Shown here: in pieces, positions 13,001-28,000 of the stretch
Layout: each line of letters begins with the position of its first letter
How positions within the stretch are numbered: the first letter of the stretch is position 1
NCBI RefSeq assembly: GCF_001949145.1
Contig: NW_019091411.1
Coordinates: forward strand, 892,070-946,320
Length of the DNA: 54,251 nucleotides
Direction of reading: 5' to 3'
DNA from: Acanthaster planci
Taxonomy: Eukaryota > Echinodermata > Asteroidea > Valvatida > Acanthasteridae
Notes under the pieces: model-generated
What the model was told of the DNA's origin: nothing
The model's database searches: none
What the model saw: the letters and a program-made list of their open reading frames with translations, nothing else
Made by a program: the position numbers and the translations under genes

Positions 13001-16000
13001 TTGTTTTTGTAGAAGCAAATAATTTAAAGAAATCAGACGTAGCCCTTTTTGTATTTGTAAAGTGCTTTCTGGTACCTAATCACGGGGATATAAAACCAAT
13101 CGCTACAGAGATCCCAATTCTCATTAAGTGGAGTCGTGATTCCGATTCCACATCCGGAACCGAGTCTAATCAATTCTTGCACAGAATTTCCCAAAGACTA
13201 CCATGTGCGTATTTGTCCATCATCATTTGAACGCCTGTGCTTCAACATGCCTGGTACCCCTGTGAAAGCCTGAAGATTGGCTCACTTTCAACTTGCACTC
13301 ATTCTGTGCTATACTTGTGTGCAAAACAACACGCAGGCAGATGTGACTGCTAGGGAGCAAAGCCTCCTCTGTTTAAGCACGCAGTCCGTGGGCTAGTAAA
13401 TGAAATCTGCACTACTTCTGAAGTATTCCAGTCACTCAGTGTTGGCATTACTGTTGGTTGTAAACATAAACTAACAGAAGATCCTGTTTGCGCTTGCTTG
13501 AGCCCCAGGACGGAGGATTTTTTTTTGTGGTCCTTTACAGTGTCTTGGGCAGTGTTGCGGTCTATCACAGAGTCCTTTCAATGTCCTTTCACAAGTCCTA
13601 TTAAAAGCCGAATTTCCAAGACTGCTCATACGTAACACAGTGGGCAATGCCAAAGGAATGCTTTTGTAACAGCTCATTTGAAAAGCTTGCGACTTGGCTT
13701 TGAGACTGGATGACTTTCATGGACTTATTACAGGGACTTGTGATAGCCTCAACGACAACACACTGGCCATGCCACATAAGCACGCATTACCACCCTCAGT
13801 GACAGATCTAGGTTAATTAAACATAAAAATACAAGTTTCGGATAGGGGCCAGGGCTCCGTGTGTTCCATTGTTGTCCTGTATTTCGATGATCCTGAATCT
13901 GCCTGACTGCCCTCAACACCTATCCATGTGATATAAACTTCACAAAGGCACCAGCCTGACAAGCTCTCACACTTTTCATGTGTTATACCTTAGTTTGAGG
14001 TGCCTACCTGCTTCCAACATGGCATGCCAGCCGTGAGCGTTCACTTGGTCGTCAGTCACAAAGTACATCCACACGGCATCTCCCTCGATGTAAACGGGCC
14101 CGGGTGACGTGTAGCCATCCAGTCGGTATATTACCCCCTGCAGGGTGGACAGGGGACCTTGATTCAGGCCCAGGGGGTACTGGAAGCCCGGACCAAGGTA
14201 CAGGTAGTCCCTCCCGGTCTCCACCTGAAACGCCTCCGGGAAGGTCACGTTGATGTAGCGGGCACCCGGCACCCAGAGCTGGTAGAAACCCTTCCAGGAA
14301 TTTGGGTAGGGCTGTGAGTAATTCGGGGATTTGAACCAGGTGGAGGCGCAGTCGGCACCATAACATGCGTACCGGGCGTCGTATTCTGTGTTGCAACAAA
14401 GAATGCATGTAAAAGCTTACAGAGATTTCTGTCTTTTTCTATGCCGGGAATGACCGCCTCACACTGAGCATAGCAGATCAATGTCACAAGTTTACCAAAG
14501 AAATGAGACAAGGGAAAATAGAAATTTCATACAAAGACCAGGCTTTTGAAACTTATGAAGTGAAAACAGATTCTTCACAAGGAGCTTTTTCAAGAGATTT
14601 CACCTCCAGTCAAGAGGAAACTTGAGAGAGGCAATCAAACTGTCTCTGTAACAACCAAGAGTGGGTGATAATTCCATTCAAATGCTATCATTTTCTTCCT
14701 GAATCCTAACAGACCTCAATCCTCCAGTTTCAATATGAATTTACATCCCCCCAGGGGGTTTAGGATTAAACTGTGTGGCATGGCTGCAACTACAGAGTTA
14801 ATTAAAGTACACGAGTGTGTCAGACCTACCTGCTTGGACATCACAGTTCTGGCCCATCCTGTTGTTGTCGGCGCACTCACAGACGTAGTTTGGGCTACCG
14901 CCCATTCGCCTCAGACACTGTGAGCCTTCTGCACAAGGACTGTCAGCACACTCTGTGTGAAGAAATATGCGCCAACATCTTCAGCATGGTACGACAGAAT
15001 TTCCATCACATCCTTGAAGGGTATCAATGCTAGGAGATGATATTCACCCTAAGAGGTGGAGTTTTAGCCAGGACAGGGCAGGAGGTGATACAACTCATCT
15101 CTAAGGCCATAGCTGTCCCATGCCTGATCTTCATTCATTTTGATGGCAAAATTGAAGGTTTAATTCAGTCATTGTATGCTTTTGGTGTTTGGGCAATTGT
15201 TGTTCTACCTATCTCAGAAAAAAAATGGACACCTGCGGATATAACTGGTCTGATTTTTACAAAATTGGTGTCAAAATAATTGTAAGACATTATTCAATGG
15301 GCTTGGGCAAAAGAATGCATTGCGACAAAACTAGAAAAAATGTCTCAAGGCAGCTAAGATTCTGTCCCCAACCTCTTTTAGGATTAATTGCACGTGTGTG
15401 CACTGGTGCACAAATAAGGCCTGAGGGCCATTCAGAAATCAGGAATATACTTGAAAATGTGTACCTTGTGCAGGATTTGAAGGTGTTTAGTATTCGTAGG
15501 TATTTGCTAAAAAAGAGTAATTTAAATTACCTTCAAAGACGCAATCTTGACCATTGCCAACAAATCCCTCATCACAGACACACTTTTGGATGCCATTGAC
15601 TTCAGTGCATGTGGCATTCTCGTGGCATGCAGCAGGGGAGCACACAACCTCGCCAAACGCATCGGAGCAGGTGCATCGCATGGTACAGGAATTGGTGTAG
15701 TAATCGTCATTCAACTGCAAGGCAAGCAGCGTCCAAAGGGCAACAACATTGTGAGCATGGACAAATTCAAAACTTGACTTATGCCTCAAACCACTGAGAC
15801 CAGATGAATATATGTTGCTTCGCGTGAGTAATTGAGTATTGTATAAAATACCCTTGCCAGAGGATATGGTACACAGATGAAGTTGATCGTCTCAAGGCTT
15901 GAAATGATAAAGGGAGCCTTGTTACCTGGCAAGGACGTCTATTTGGAATTGAAAAACTGCCACAAGGGGTACACTTTAGTATATGAGTTACTGACAGCTG

Positions 16001-19000
16001 ACAGTGTGTGAGGTCATTATTACTGACACCATGCTAGCCATCTCCCCCTCCCCTCCCCCACCCCCAATAACACACAGGGTGTCAGTTTGTGGTATCAGTG
16101 TGGATGCATGGCCTTGGATGAGATAGCTTCAATATCATGGACAAAATTAATGTATGCATTCCTTGAAACAAAGTCCAGGGCAAAATCATTTCCAGAAAAA
16201 GTAGTCTCGTGACAGAGCGAACAACGGTTGGCAAGGAGCTGGACTAAGTTCTGCTGACACAGTGACCTATGGTCCCTGTCTCAGGTGCCTGTGGCTTGTT
16301 AATCTACTGGGTATTGGATATCTATTCATTGTTATACAACAAGGCATCAAAGAAGCAGGAAAAATGGAAAAGTGACTGGGTTAAACTTGGTAAGACAAAG
16401 AAAATGACTGGAGTGAAATTTTATTCTGAGACTTCAAAACCCTCGGAAGCTTGCAAGACCGACACATATATTGCTGCAAATGTAGGAAATGACAGTCAGT
16501 GAGGAATCACTCCAAAGGACTCTGCCTCTCTGACGCAATTTTAAACCTCCTTACTGAAGTACAAAAGGCTAAGGAGAGATTAGTTAGATGTTCATTTGTG
16601 TCTTACCCGGAGATATTTCTGTTCATTATCATACTGACAACCGCACTGACTTCGAGGTACGCATTCATCACCATCCTGGTAGAAACCTTCTCGACAGGTG
16701 CACCCCTCGGCACAGCGCAAGTTGCAGGGGGATATGTCTCCATCAGGGTCGCGACAGGTCGCAGGGCAGGGGTCAGCGCACAGGGAGTACTCTGCATTCC
16801 GCGGGCAATCTTGCGCTATTTGACACGAGAGAGGTCAAGAAAAACAGGTGCTCTGAACATCCTGAAATCAGATACTTGGATTGAAAATGAAAAAATAACA
16901 GAAACAAAAACAAACCAAAACTAAACCGTACGATTTTAAATTAAAACTTTTCTAACAAAGCTGTATATGTGATCGGCTCTAGGAAAATGAGTAATAAGTT
17001 CCCGGATTCAGGTTATGAGTTTTTGATATGGCTGGATTCTGTACATCAAAAGCTACAATTTGAAATATGAATGACCCCTGTAGTGCACTGCGTTCCGGAG
17101 ATATATGGACATTTGTATATCAAGTTTTCAGATACAACACAAGCACTTTTCGAGAAAAAGCTCCTAATGTGTAGTGCTTGGAAACCCAATGCTATGTAGG
17201 ATTTCCTACTGACTGATCCATTTTTCATCTTTATTCATCAGTGTCCATGTTTGTAGTCACGAATTCTGAACATAGAAATGTTATTGAAGCTATTTAAAGA
17301 AATGTTGCCCTCTCCAAATAGAACAGGCTATAACATGTTTTGGCATTGCGTGACTTATTACCTTTTTTGCAGAGCGGGTCACATATATCATGTTATATAT
17401 TTTCAATCATGTAATATTTTATCTGACCTTTTTTCCCTTACATTTTATTTTTTACAAATTGTGCACCAAAAAAATGAGTGCTTAAAGACCACTACATGAT
17501 GCAGCACAGCTGCTTTGTACTTGTAGAATTCAGCTCAAAAAGAAAAGAAAAGATCAGAAAAATGCAATGATAAGTAAAATGAATTTGTTGAAAAAAGCTT
17601 ACATCAATGTCACTGTAATAAACGATTTGCCTAGGACTTACTGCAGGAGATTGCACTTCTCCATTCACTGACAGCGTGACCCAGGTCCTGGCACAGCTGT
17701 GCGTAGGTAGCAACCACTCCACAAGCAATGGGCAGAGCCAGGCTTGGGTCGACCAGCACCGCTGCACAGACATCGTACCTGCAAGCCGCATAGAACTCAG
17801 CCGATGATGCTGAACAGCCTTGGAATGGGAAGTTATCTGACGGAAAATAAACGCAGTGAAAATTCTCATTTTATCTTAACATGACACACTCTTTGACGCC
17901 GGCTTTTTGTTGATGTTTTCTTGACTTTTCCTCTTCCCTTTGTTACATTTTTCATGCCTCCGACAAGTTCACTGAAGAATACTTCCGTTGGCAAGTGAAT
18001 GACAAGTGACGAGCTTTTATAAGGATGACTCACCCCTGGAATCAAGCAGCGGTGAGCACACCGTATCAGCAAATTCAGTATCAAAAGCATTGTCACACTG
18101 GTTAGGTTGCTCTGTTGCATTGGCTGGACAGGGTAGGTTCCCAACAACCTGACGATTGCCAAAGCTTACTGCTGTATCAACCTAGAAGGAAACCGGTGAA
18201 AAGAGCCAAAGCTTCAGACACAAAGAAAGCAATCAAATTATACGGCCGTGTTAGCAGGCAAATAGGCACTGCTGTCTTTGGCTATGGCTATTTAGTGCAG
18301 CCTGTCAAGGGCAAAAACTAAAGCCATAGCCACAAAATGTCAAATTTAACCATAGCCTTAGAGTTACCCATTCTCACAATAGCTACAACGAAAGCACCAA
18401 CTTGTATACCCTGCTAATGGTGGACATTTCCTCTTTCCCAAAAATGTATAGCATACTTAAGTGACAGTAGACTGACCTTGACATAAATATATATTAAAAA
18501 TACCATGTGCTTGAATTCTCTTAAAGACTGGAAGGTGGTGTGGTTAGATATTTATAAGTTGGGTTCTTTTACGTGTGATAACGTTAAAAATGACAAAATT
18601 TGTTGTTTGCCTGATGCAGTATGATGACTTGTTGTTGTGTATAAAGTGTAAATCAACACCCTACCGTCTGTTCATTTCCATCATCAAAATCATCATCGGT
18701 GTTATTGTTAGCATTGCCACAGAGACCACAGAACTGAGTGGATCCAATCACGGCAGTCAGCTCAATGTCTGCACTGTATTGGCCATCCCATTTCAGATCA
18801 AACTGGTCAGGGATTTTTACAACCTGCAGAAACAAGGGAAAGCATCTTCATCAATGAATCTACGTGGCTGTCAGACAGGATGCATTTTGTCACAAGTTTT
18901 TGAATGAATTCAACAAATTTTTGTTTGGGCAAAAATCTTTTGAATATTGAGGATTTTCTTCAGAACCGAAACAGTTTCAAAAGAGTTTACATATGACAGC

Positions 19001-22000
19001 CATACATATATTTTGCAAACAGAGGTACTTTAAAAGTACCTCTGCACTCAGATTGAGAGAAAATCCAAATTCTAAAAAATTGCTAATCAAATAAAAAAAA
19101 ACCTTACAATGTAATTGCCCACACGACGGATCTCTACAACAGGAGTTGCATTAAAAGGTGGTGTCTGGACAACATCACTGACAACCACACCTACATCCGG
19201 AACCAGCTTAATCTCCTACAAACCAAGAAGAAGCAAATAATAAAATGGCAACATTGGGTGAAAGGGTTACCTCAAAAACTATATAAAAATGGTACTGGCC
19301 AATTCATCCCTTGACATTTAGTTAGTTAACCTATCTACCTTCAGCAGAAGCACCCCCTCATTGGTTGAAAAGAGCCATACTGGTCAGGAGTGTTCGTTTC
19401 ATTGGTAGTGATGTGTGTCATGCACGCAACATGTGCAGTTCATACTCATTTGAGAACCAGCAAAAAAGGAGCCTGCATTGGTAGGATACTTGCACCTTCT
19501 TTTGGTCAAGTTTGGGGCTCATACAGAACGTGTGGTTCCAGAACCAATTTTTCTTTTGATGAGAGCAAGACAGTAAAAATAAAAACATTCAGTTCTCCGA
19601 TAATCTCTCGTTAACTCAGTATAACTTCAGTCCATCGGTGCATTCAATGTGATCTGATTTACTCCAACATTTGACGCTGTCCTTACCGTGCCCCCATAAT
19701 TGATGATCAGCTCTTTCATGGTGGTGTAGGCCGAGCTGCCCACTCTCTGATTGACCTGAATCACGGAGGTTGTCGAATCAGCCTCGCAGAGCCGGAAGAG
19801 GTAGTACGAGCACTCGCCCATGAAGTCAAAATACTTGCCGTCAAAGGTACGGTAGTGGGGATCCCCATAGGTCAGGCAGTACAACGTTTCTGGTCAAAGA
19901 GAACGGCATGAGCTGTAAGCTTCATAGGACGAAATGTATCTCCCACACCAAATAAAAACAGATGCTATGAATTTCCTCTAATTAAAGAGAGAAAGTCAGG
20001 ATGGCAAATTACAAAACAAACCACACTGAATCCAGACACGTAGACTGAAATAATTCAACAGCAACGTCGCCCAGAATTAAACTGGCACTTTGAAGTTGAC
20101 TTGCAGATGGTTAACTTTGGATGAAATTTCAATCAAAATGGGCAAATGATTGGAGCAAACTTTTGCTCTTGATATACGGCCAAAGACTACTAATGCTGAC
20201 TCACTACAGCCATTTGAACAACATTTGTACGTCACTTAATGCCACTGCCTACTTTTCAAACCTCTAGGGCCACACACCTATCAAGCAATCTTTGCTTCCA
20301 CAAGAAAAAGTGCACAGTCGCTAAGTTCAAATTTAACACACGGTCCACTTCCACCGACTTTTCAGACTATGTGGGTGCAAACCGAATGTCAGTCGGAGAT
20401 CAATCGGGGTGTCCGTGGCAGTTTAACCTGTCAGCCGTGCCTGCGTGCACACGGACGGCTGTCTACACAAGCAAGACTTCCTAGCACACGGCCGGCTGTC
20501 TACACAAGCAAGACTTCCCAGCATGACTGCATATCATTTAGGAAGTAGAAACGGCAATTGATAAGTTTACCTTGCATGCAGTTCGTTCCAGTCCAGCCCC
20601 GCTGGCAGACGCAGGAGTAACTCAAGTTTTCCTCCACAATGCATGTTCCACCATTCTGGCACGGCTTTGCTTCACAAGGACTTGCTGTATTGGACAGAGA
20701 ACACAAGACAACATGTATTTGAAAAGGATGTGATTTGAACCGAACCTCAGATACACTGTATGCGGAAGAAGGTCGAAAAAAGACGGTATATTTGAAGTTC
20801 ATAATTTGAAGTGAATGGAGTATGGATCTGGACCAGATTAATGAACTATGATCCCCTCACAAGAACCTTCAGTCAATCTGAAACCTTGTCAGACACAGAC
20901 GGTGCTAGCTTTTGCTAAATGAACCTTAGGAACCTGATAAATTATTATTAAACCTGCAGCTTAAACAATCAAAGACATAGGCAAGTCTAACGTTTCATTC
21001 TGTGGCAATGGGAAGCCTGCATTTAAAGTATCATCTTCTAGTCTTGCCAGGGAAGAGAGTACAATATCCTTATCCTTCAAGAGCTGCAATGGGTGAAAAT
21101 ATATCAGACCATCGTAAATCACATCAAGCTTAACACATCACCTCCAAATCTAAGTGGCCAAGTGATGCATTCATACACCCAACTTGCTTGAATACAAACA
21201 CGTTTTATATTCCAGAAATGACATATCTGACAACCTGTTTAAATAATAACCTAGGGCCCAAATCTGACCACCAAAGGTTAGAACCCCAAATGTGCTTACT
21301 GTTGCACTCCAAACCATTTCCAATGAGACTGTCGTTGCATACGCACTGCTCCACCCCGTCAATGATCAGACACTGCCCGTCGCTGTGACAGGTGGCATTC
21401 GAGCAAATCAGATCTCCATCTGCTCCACAGCTGCAGAGGATTCCGCAGTTGTCAAACATGAAGGTAAAGCCAACCTGGGACAGGCGATGAGAGAATGATG
21501 ACTAAATTAAGTAAGATTTTAAGCTTAGCTCAAAACAGAGAGACAGAGTGTGAAATAACAGTCTGACATTGGCCAATTTGGGACCATTTTATGGTATCTG
21601 TCGGACCCAAAGCAGGTGTGGTTGGAAAAAATGATAGGTAAAAATGTAAACTGCAGGAAAAGACCTCTAGGCCAAAATCCTGTGCGTGTTTTTAGTCTGG
21701 TTTTGGTATTTATGACATAAACTGTGAGAGCATTTTCTCATGAGACCACGGTATAAAAATGCCAATAATGACAGAACAAAATTATCATGCCAGCACAAAC
21801 TAACTTACAACTGGACTTATTGACTTATCACTGGAGTCATACTGCACTTTGGGGGAAGGTAAGCCTACAGTCAAGTGACTTTTTTCTAGTTCATTTTTCA
21901 CAAACTTCACCACTTTTTGAAAAATAAAAAAAAAATCATCAATTACAAACCTGAATACATTGCTCTGAAGTATCAAAAAGACAGATCCCTGTCATACAAA

Positions 22001-25000
22001 CAAATGTAATGCAACTTTGATGATAATACATACTGGTACGACAGTCAATTGTGATATTTCACTAGGGAGGAGACAACCGCACTCTTCCTTCGGCACGCAG
22101 CGGTCGTCGCTCAGGTAGTAGCCTTCATCGCACTCACAGCCATCATTGCAGTACGGGAAACACTGTCGCGGGTCTTGGTACAACAGTTCACCCAGACAAG
22201 ACGGGGGACAAGACCCGATGCAGGGGGAGAAGTGGGAGTGCTCGGGGCATTCGGAGACTGAAGGAGATCGAGAAGAGGAGAAGGAACAAGACGAGGATGA
22301 AATAAAGGTAAGGTCATCAAAACGAGCAAAAGACTTGGAGCTGGAAGCCGAGTCTAGACAACCTTTTACAGTATTTATAAGTTATCAGTATCACTCAACA
22401 GCGTCGATATATTGTCATTATCCCTGCTTAACGGGCTATAAATATTTCTGAAACCATTTCGGCTCCCTGGGGAGTAGACAAGCCCCCCCACACTGCCATT
22501 TCAGGCAAAAACGGCTGAGCAAAACAACCATATCTGCCCTCACAGGTACCCCTTTACTCGACAGTGGAAAGAGGTACGTAGGGGTAACGTGGCATGCCAA
22601 AAGGTCGCAACATGTAACCACCTGCTAGGATTCGAACCTCAACCCTAAAGCTACAAACCCTAACCACTAAGCCACACATCTCCATGATGTAAAGATGGAT
22701 ACATTAAAATTTCTGTCAATAAAATTGTCTCCGATCCATCAGCCCTTGTCTCCTCAGGGAAACTCCTTCAGAAGTAATTTTAAAGGGTTCTAATCCATAC
22801 ATAAGTTCTCTTCTTTTTCAAAGTCACACACACACAGTTCTAAATCACTCTATCTGTTGCTTTAACACCGCTTTCTAGGAGCAATTTTCATTCAAGTTTT
22901 GAGTGCCTGAATACTCTCAACAATTTGGGTCCAACAGAGAATCTGTACACTATTTGTACAGTTTTGTATGATTATGATGGCTCATTGTTTAATTTAAAAT
23001 GATATTTCATGATTCAATGTGTCGACTTTGTCAGATTTCTCCATGCTTACAGCAATTTCTTTCTGTCCTCCACTGGTAGCCAACATCCACCCCTGCATTG
23101 ATGCACCTCTGTGCGTAGTCTTGGATGTGTGAGCAGCGAGCCGAGGTGTCTGGCAGTGACTTACAGACGTCAAAGACGCACTTGTCGTAGAATGGCTGGA
23201 ATGGAATCACTTTGTGACAAGAAGCCAAGGAGCCTGTCAGGACAGAGAAAGAGGTCGGAGATCAACAAGAGCCAAAGTGCTCCACTGTTGGTAAACCCTC
23301 TCAGAGTTTACTTTTTGGTCACCATCCTTGCCAAACGTAGCATACGTCCATGTAGCCATAATCACATGTAACTGGCTAGAAGGTTGTACACTGCACTGAC
23401 ATGACTTGCTGCGTGCATTTTGCTAGAACTCTGACTATTATCTTCAATTTTTCAAAAAACAGAGCCCTGAACACACTGCTTTGGTGCGACTGCAAATCAC
23501 AATTTGTCAATACGCACGGGAAAAATTCATTAATTTGTAAATGGGTTTCAACTCAGCTGAATTTCAATACCAACATTTCTCCAACTCAAATTCAGTTTGC
23601 ATAGGCATGGGATCCAAGTGCCAGCCAAACTAAATGTTCCAACCTCAACAATCTAATGGTCTACATATACTGGGTAATGCTTGCTTGTCCTCGGGTATCT
23701 CCTTCCAAGCACAGATTTACACCCACATACAAAATGACACACATTTATTTTATCTGTATACCTGCAAGAGTACTCTCCAATGGGATATTCTTGATCACTG
23801 CAGGATCGTTGTAAATAACCGTCCAGAATAGAGACAATCTACAACTGATTATATTCTTTACTTTTTGAACTCCAAATCATCATTTCTGTGTTACTCCCGT
23901 ATTGGTTTACTTGGTGTGTCATCTGAATTATATTATTGCTGGCAGAATTCAGGACTTACCAACGGTGTCTCTGATGGCATTGCAAGCATTATCAGCAGCA
24001 ACCATCAAAGTTGAGTCTCCACCACACTGGTTGGGAAGCTCGACGGCAGCTTCACAGGTGCTATTAATAACAAACCAGCTGTTGGCAAAGTCTACTGCAT
24101 CTGAAGTCTGGAAAGTATATGTGTGACCAAGAAATTACAAGTGCGTAAGTATCCTTAACGATGATGCATTTTGTGAAGGAGTATATAACTGCATTTTTTA
24201 AATAAAGGATCAACCCTTCATTTAAAAAATGGTGCATTTTGCTCCATCAAAACAGCAGGCTTTGCAATACCCCATTACCATTCTTAACACTGCTTATTTC
24301 AACAGCTTCAAGAACTTCTGCATAAAAATTTGTCTCAAAATAAAACTGAAATGCCCTGAATTTTCCAGCAAGTGATCTTGACCTTTATTTTGATGTGTCA
24401 ATTAAAATTTCTATGGATTTTTCCCTGTTTTCAAATTTATCATATTTAATGCATGAAGCAAGCAAACAACTAGGACTTCAGAAAATAATGGAGATTACCA
24501 AATTGTACAAGACTTTACTCAGGATGCAAAAAACAAAGAAAACTAATTCCTCGTGCACAATAGAAGCACATTTTTTACAGAACAAGTTGGCAGATATCTA
24601 CATGGTGTGACTGTTGATTCAATTTACAACCAAACCCAGGCACACGTCAATAAGAAGTACATTTCAAGTCAACATCAGCACTTGCAAATTAGATTTAAGA
24701 CAATCACATGATGACACAGCGTCAATCCTGGAGCTTTTCAAAAAATTTCGGAATATGCTTCATTTCTAAACAGCTTTGGGGTTCCAAATTTAATCCTTTT
24801 TGTAAAGAAATTAACAGACTAAATTTTCCCCTAAATTTCCACACATTCATCATGGGCAAAAAAAGTGAAAGTGATGTGATGCTATGCTTTACTTACAAAT
24901 TCGCCAGTCTGCTTCAAGAAATCATTTGAGTTGTTGCCATCATAGAATCCACACAGCCCGCAAACTTCACCGAGTTTGCTATGTACAAATACATCCAGAT

Positions 25001-28000
25001 GGTTATAACCATCCCACCTCAAGACCAGGTCAAGGGTGTGGTCTATTAACACCTGTCAATTAAGATTGATATCAGTGGTAGAATAATTCTCAACTGAGCA
25101 ATAACAAACCTTCATGTGGTGTTCTATAACTCAGCAAGTCAAAAATATCACGTAATGTAAAGATGCTAGTCAGCATAACTGAACATCAGTAATTTTAGAC
25201 ATGCTCTCCAATCTTTGTTTCTTTGTCATTTGGGGTGGACTGATTGTCCTAGCTTGCAGCATTCAGGCTGAGTCAGGCCGGACACTTCTACAATGTGATC
25301 AATCCAAAGGCACATAAAGGTGCCTTGGGCAGCTACTGAGTAACCCGTATCTATCCACAAAGCACAGAAAGACAATTGAGACTGTTACTGTTGGCATCGT
25401 AACTCAATGCAACTCTTTCCAACCTTTTCATCTGTGCTAGTCTCTTACAGAAAAACAAAATCTATAATACACTCATGGGAGTTGGCAGAATGTTTTCCTT
25501 GGGTAGGGGGAAGGAGTTGGCAGAATGTTTTCCTGGGGGAGGGAGAAGGAGTTGGCATAATGTTTTCCTGGGGGTGGGGGGGAAGGAGTTGGCAGAANNN
25601 NNNNNNNNNNNNNNNNNNNNNNNNNNNNNNNNNNNNNNNNNNNNNNNNNNNNNNNNNNNNNNNNNNNNNNNNNNNNNNNNNNNNNNNNNNNNNNNNNNNN
25701 NNNNNNNNNNNNNNNNNNNNNNNNNNNNNNNNNNNNNNNNNNNNNNNNNNNNNNNNNNNNNNNNNNNNNNNNNNNNNNNNNNGCAGAATGTTTTCCTGGG
25801 GGAGGGGGAAGGAGTTGGCAGAATATTTTCCTGGGGGAGGGGGAAGGAGTTGGCAGAATGTTTTCCTGGGGGAGGGGGAAGGAGTTGGCAGAATATTTTC
25901 CTTGGGTAGGGGGAAGGAGTTGGCAGAATATTTTCCTGGGGGAGGGGGGAAGCACTCCTCAGCAGCAGGTGGTCAATTCTGAGATATACTCCACCAAGTT
26001 GTTTTTCATCTCCTTTTGTCTCTTTTGTGTTTCTCTCATTGTTTTTGTTTCCATCTTTCTTTTCCATTATTCCTTAGCAACAACCATGAATACACAGTGA
26101 CGTAAATAGGAAAAAACACATTAATAACAAATCTGTTAAAATGTTCAGCAAGACAAAAGCAACATATTAGAGAGAGGGTCTAAATCAAAACAAACATCCT
26201 TCCGCCTGCCTTTTCCAATTACTTGACTTTTGATAATGCGTTATATTTACTCACCAACCACGAACCACTCAAGTGTATCTGAGACCAAGGCAATATCAAC
26301 GGAGGGATAACTCGGACACCATTGATGAGAAGGATCAGGCCTTGGCGGATTTCAAGATACTAGATGAGACAGATGGAGTTAAAGGTAGAACAGGTTAGTA
26401 GATTCAGTAATAGGGGTATATGCCACACTGACTTCTGTCACAGTCATTGTATCTGGAGGCCAAGTCAAGTTTCCATTTCTAAAAAATGATATTACACATG
26501 ATGAATGTCTATGATTGCTAAGGTGAGAATAATTTCATGAGGTGACGGACAGAAAATGCCCACCAAGTGTGTGTGGTATAGTGTTCTTTGCATGTGTGAA
26601 GAGTCCTTCGATGCCCACTGAGAGCGTAGTCACACAGTATATTCAATAATCACACTACTGAATATACCACATAAGTCATGTCCCCTGAGCGATACTAGCA
26701 TACAGAGACGTTACAGAATTTCCAGGAAGGTTTTTGGCAGTAATAGGCTTGCAAGTATTTATGTCCTTGGCACATGTGGAATCAATCATCATGGCTATAA
26801 TTCAAATTAAAATGGGCACAATGCAAGCACACCACAGGAAAAATAGAAACAGAGAAAACTTTTGAGCAAGGAAGCACAGAGTCTTCAACATAATTACTTA
26901 AAAAAGAGAGAAATGAGGAAAATACTTTTAAAAGTATTAATCTGCTTTGCTTGACTTCTTCAATGGCTTAATAAAATGGCTGTGGTTCAGAAATTCTATC
27001 TAATGACAAAGCATCGAGAGTGCAGTGTAAAAAGGTCTGACCGATTGGCATTTTGATTCTATGGGGGTTGATATGAGCCAACTGAATGGATTTTATTTTC
27101 AAACCCACTGATCCCTGTAACTGTGAGATTTCTCCCAGTCTGTGCAAACTGTCACTTACATAGCCATTCTCCTGGGAAGTGGAGAGAATTCTGATCATCT
27201 TTATGGATGTGACATTGGGGTTAGTGTCCGACCTCTCAGTGACCAGGGTCACAAAGAACTGAGGGACATCCTGCTCAAAGACGTTGTGCACAAGGACATG
27301 CTCACACTCGCTACCAAAACGATATCGGACTCCGTCAAACGTTTCCACATGGGGGTCACCAGACACAGTGCACCGGGCAAGAACTGAATACAGAGCAGGG
27401 CAAACAGGAGGGATGGCCATCAGTAAAGAATACAAATAATGACAAATTATGGGTGCAAGGGTAGGAATAATTTAATGGGGAGACAGATTAAGAGTTCCTT
27501 TTTCATAAGGAGAAGCTGAGTGAAATAGAACATCCAATCGCCTTCATTGTTTTATGTAATGCCTGAATAAATCCTCTTTGTACACAAGTCTCTGTTGTTA
27601 ACTTCCAAGTTCAGCACACAAGACACAACACTAAAGTGTCATGACCCAAAGTTGACTGAAGTTTTGTTTGTGTGCTTGGGAAGTCACAACTCGTCCTCCC
27701 CTGTGTTCCTGATGGTCTCAGAGATGATTTTTACTAAATCAGACAGTGGCATGGGATTGGCGACCCACCAATCACACGATGGCAATGTATGTCAAACAAT
27801 AAATGACTTTGTCACCCTTTTCAGTTTTTTGTTTCAAATTCCATGTTGTCTACCTCTTTATATTGAAAGACTAACATTTGTGAGCAACAAAGCATATTTA
27901 AAACATGCATGAGCATTTTTCTCTGGTAGATCAACAGCAATGCAATGAGATTAGATTTTCAGATTTCATTCAGCTTTTGTGTCTCTTTTATGAGTTGATT

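Noticed and set aside
22600-22685. tRNA gene
   Set aside because: B-box is perfect but no complete cloverleaf, and a SINE body shared with 50640-50870 is attached.
25407-26067. Long open frames on both strands across the 35-bp minisatellite
   Set aside because: They run through a run of N, translate only the repeat unit, and lie in an intron whose flanking exons join in frame.
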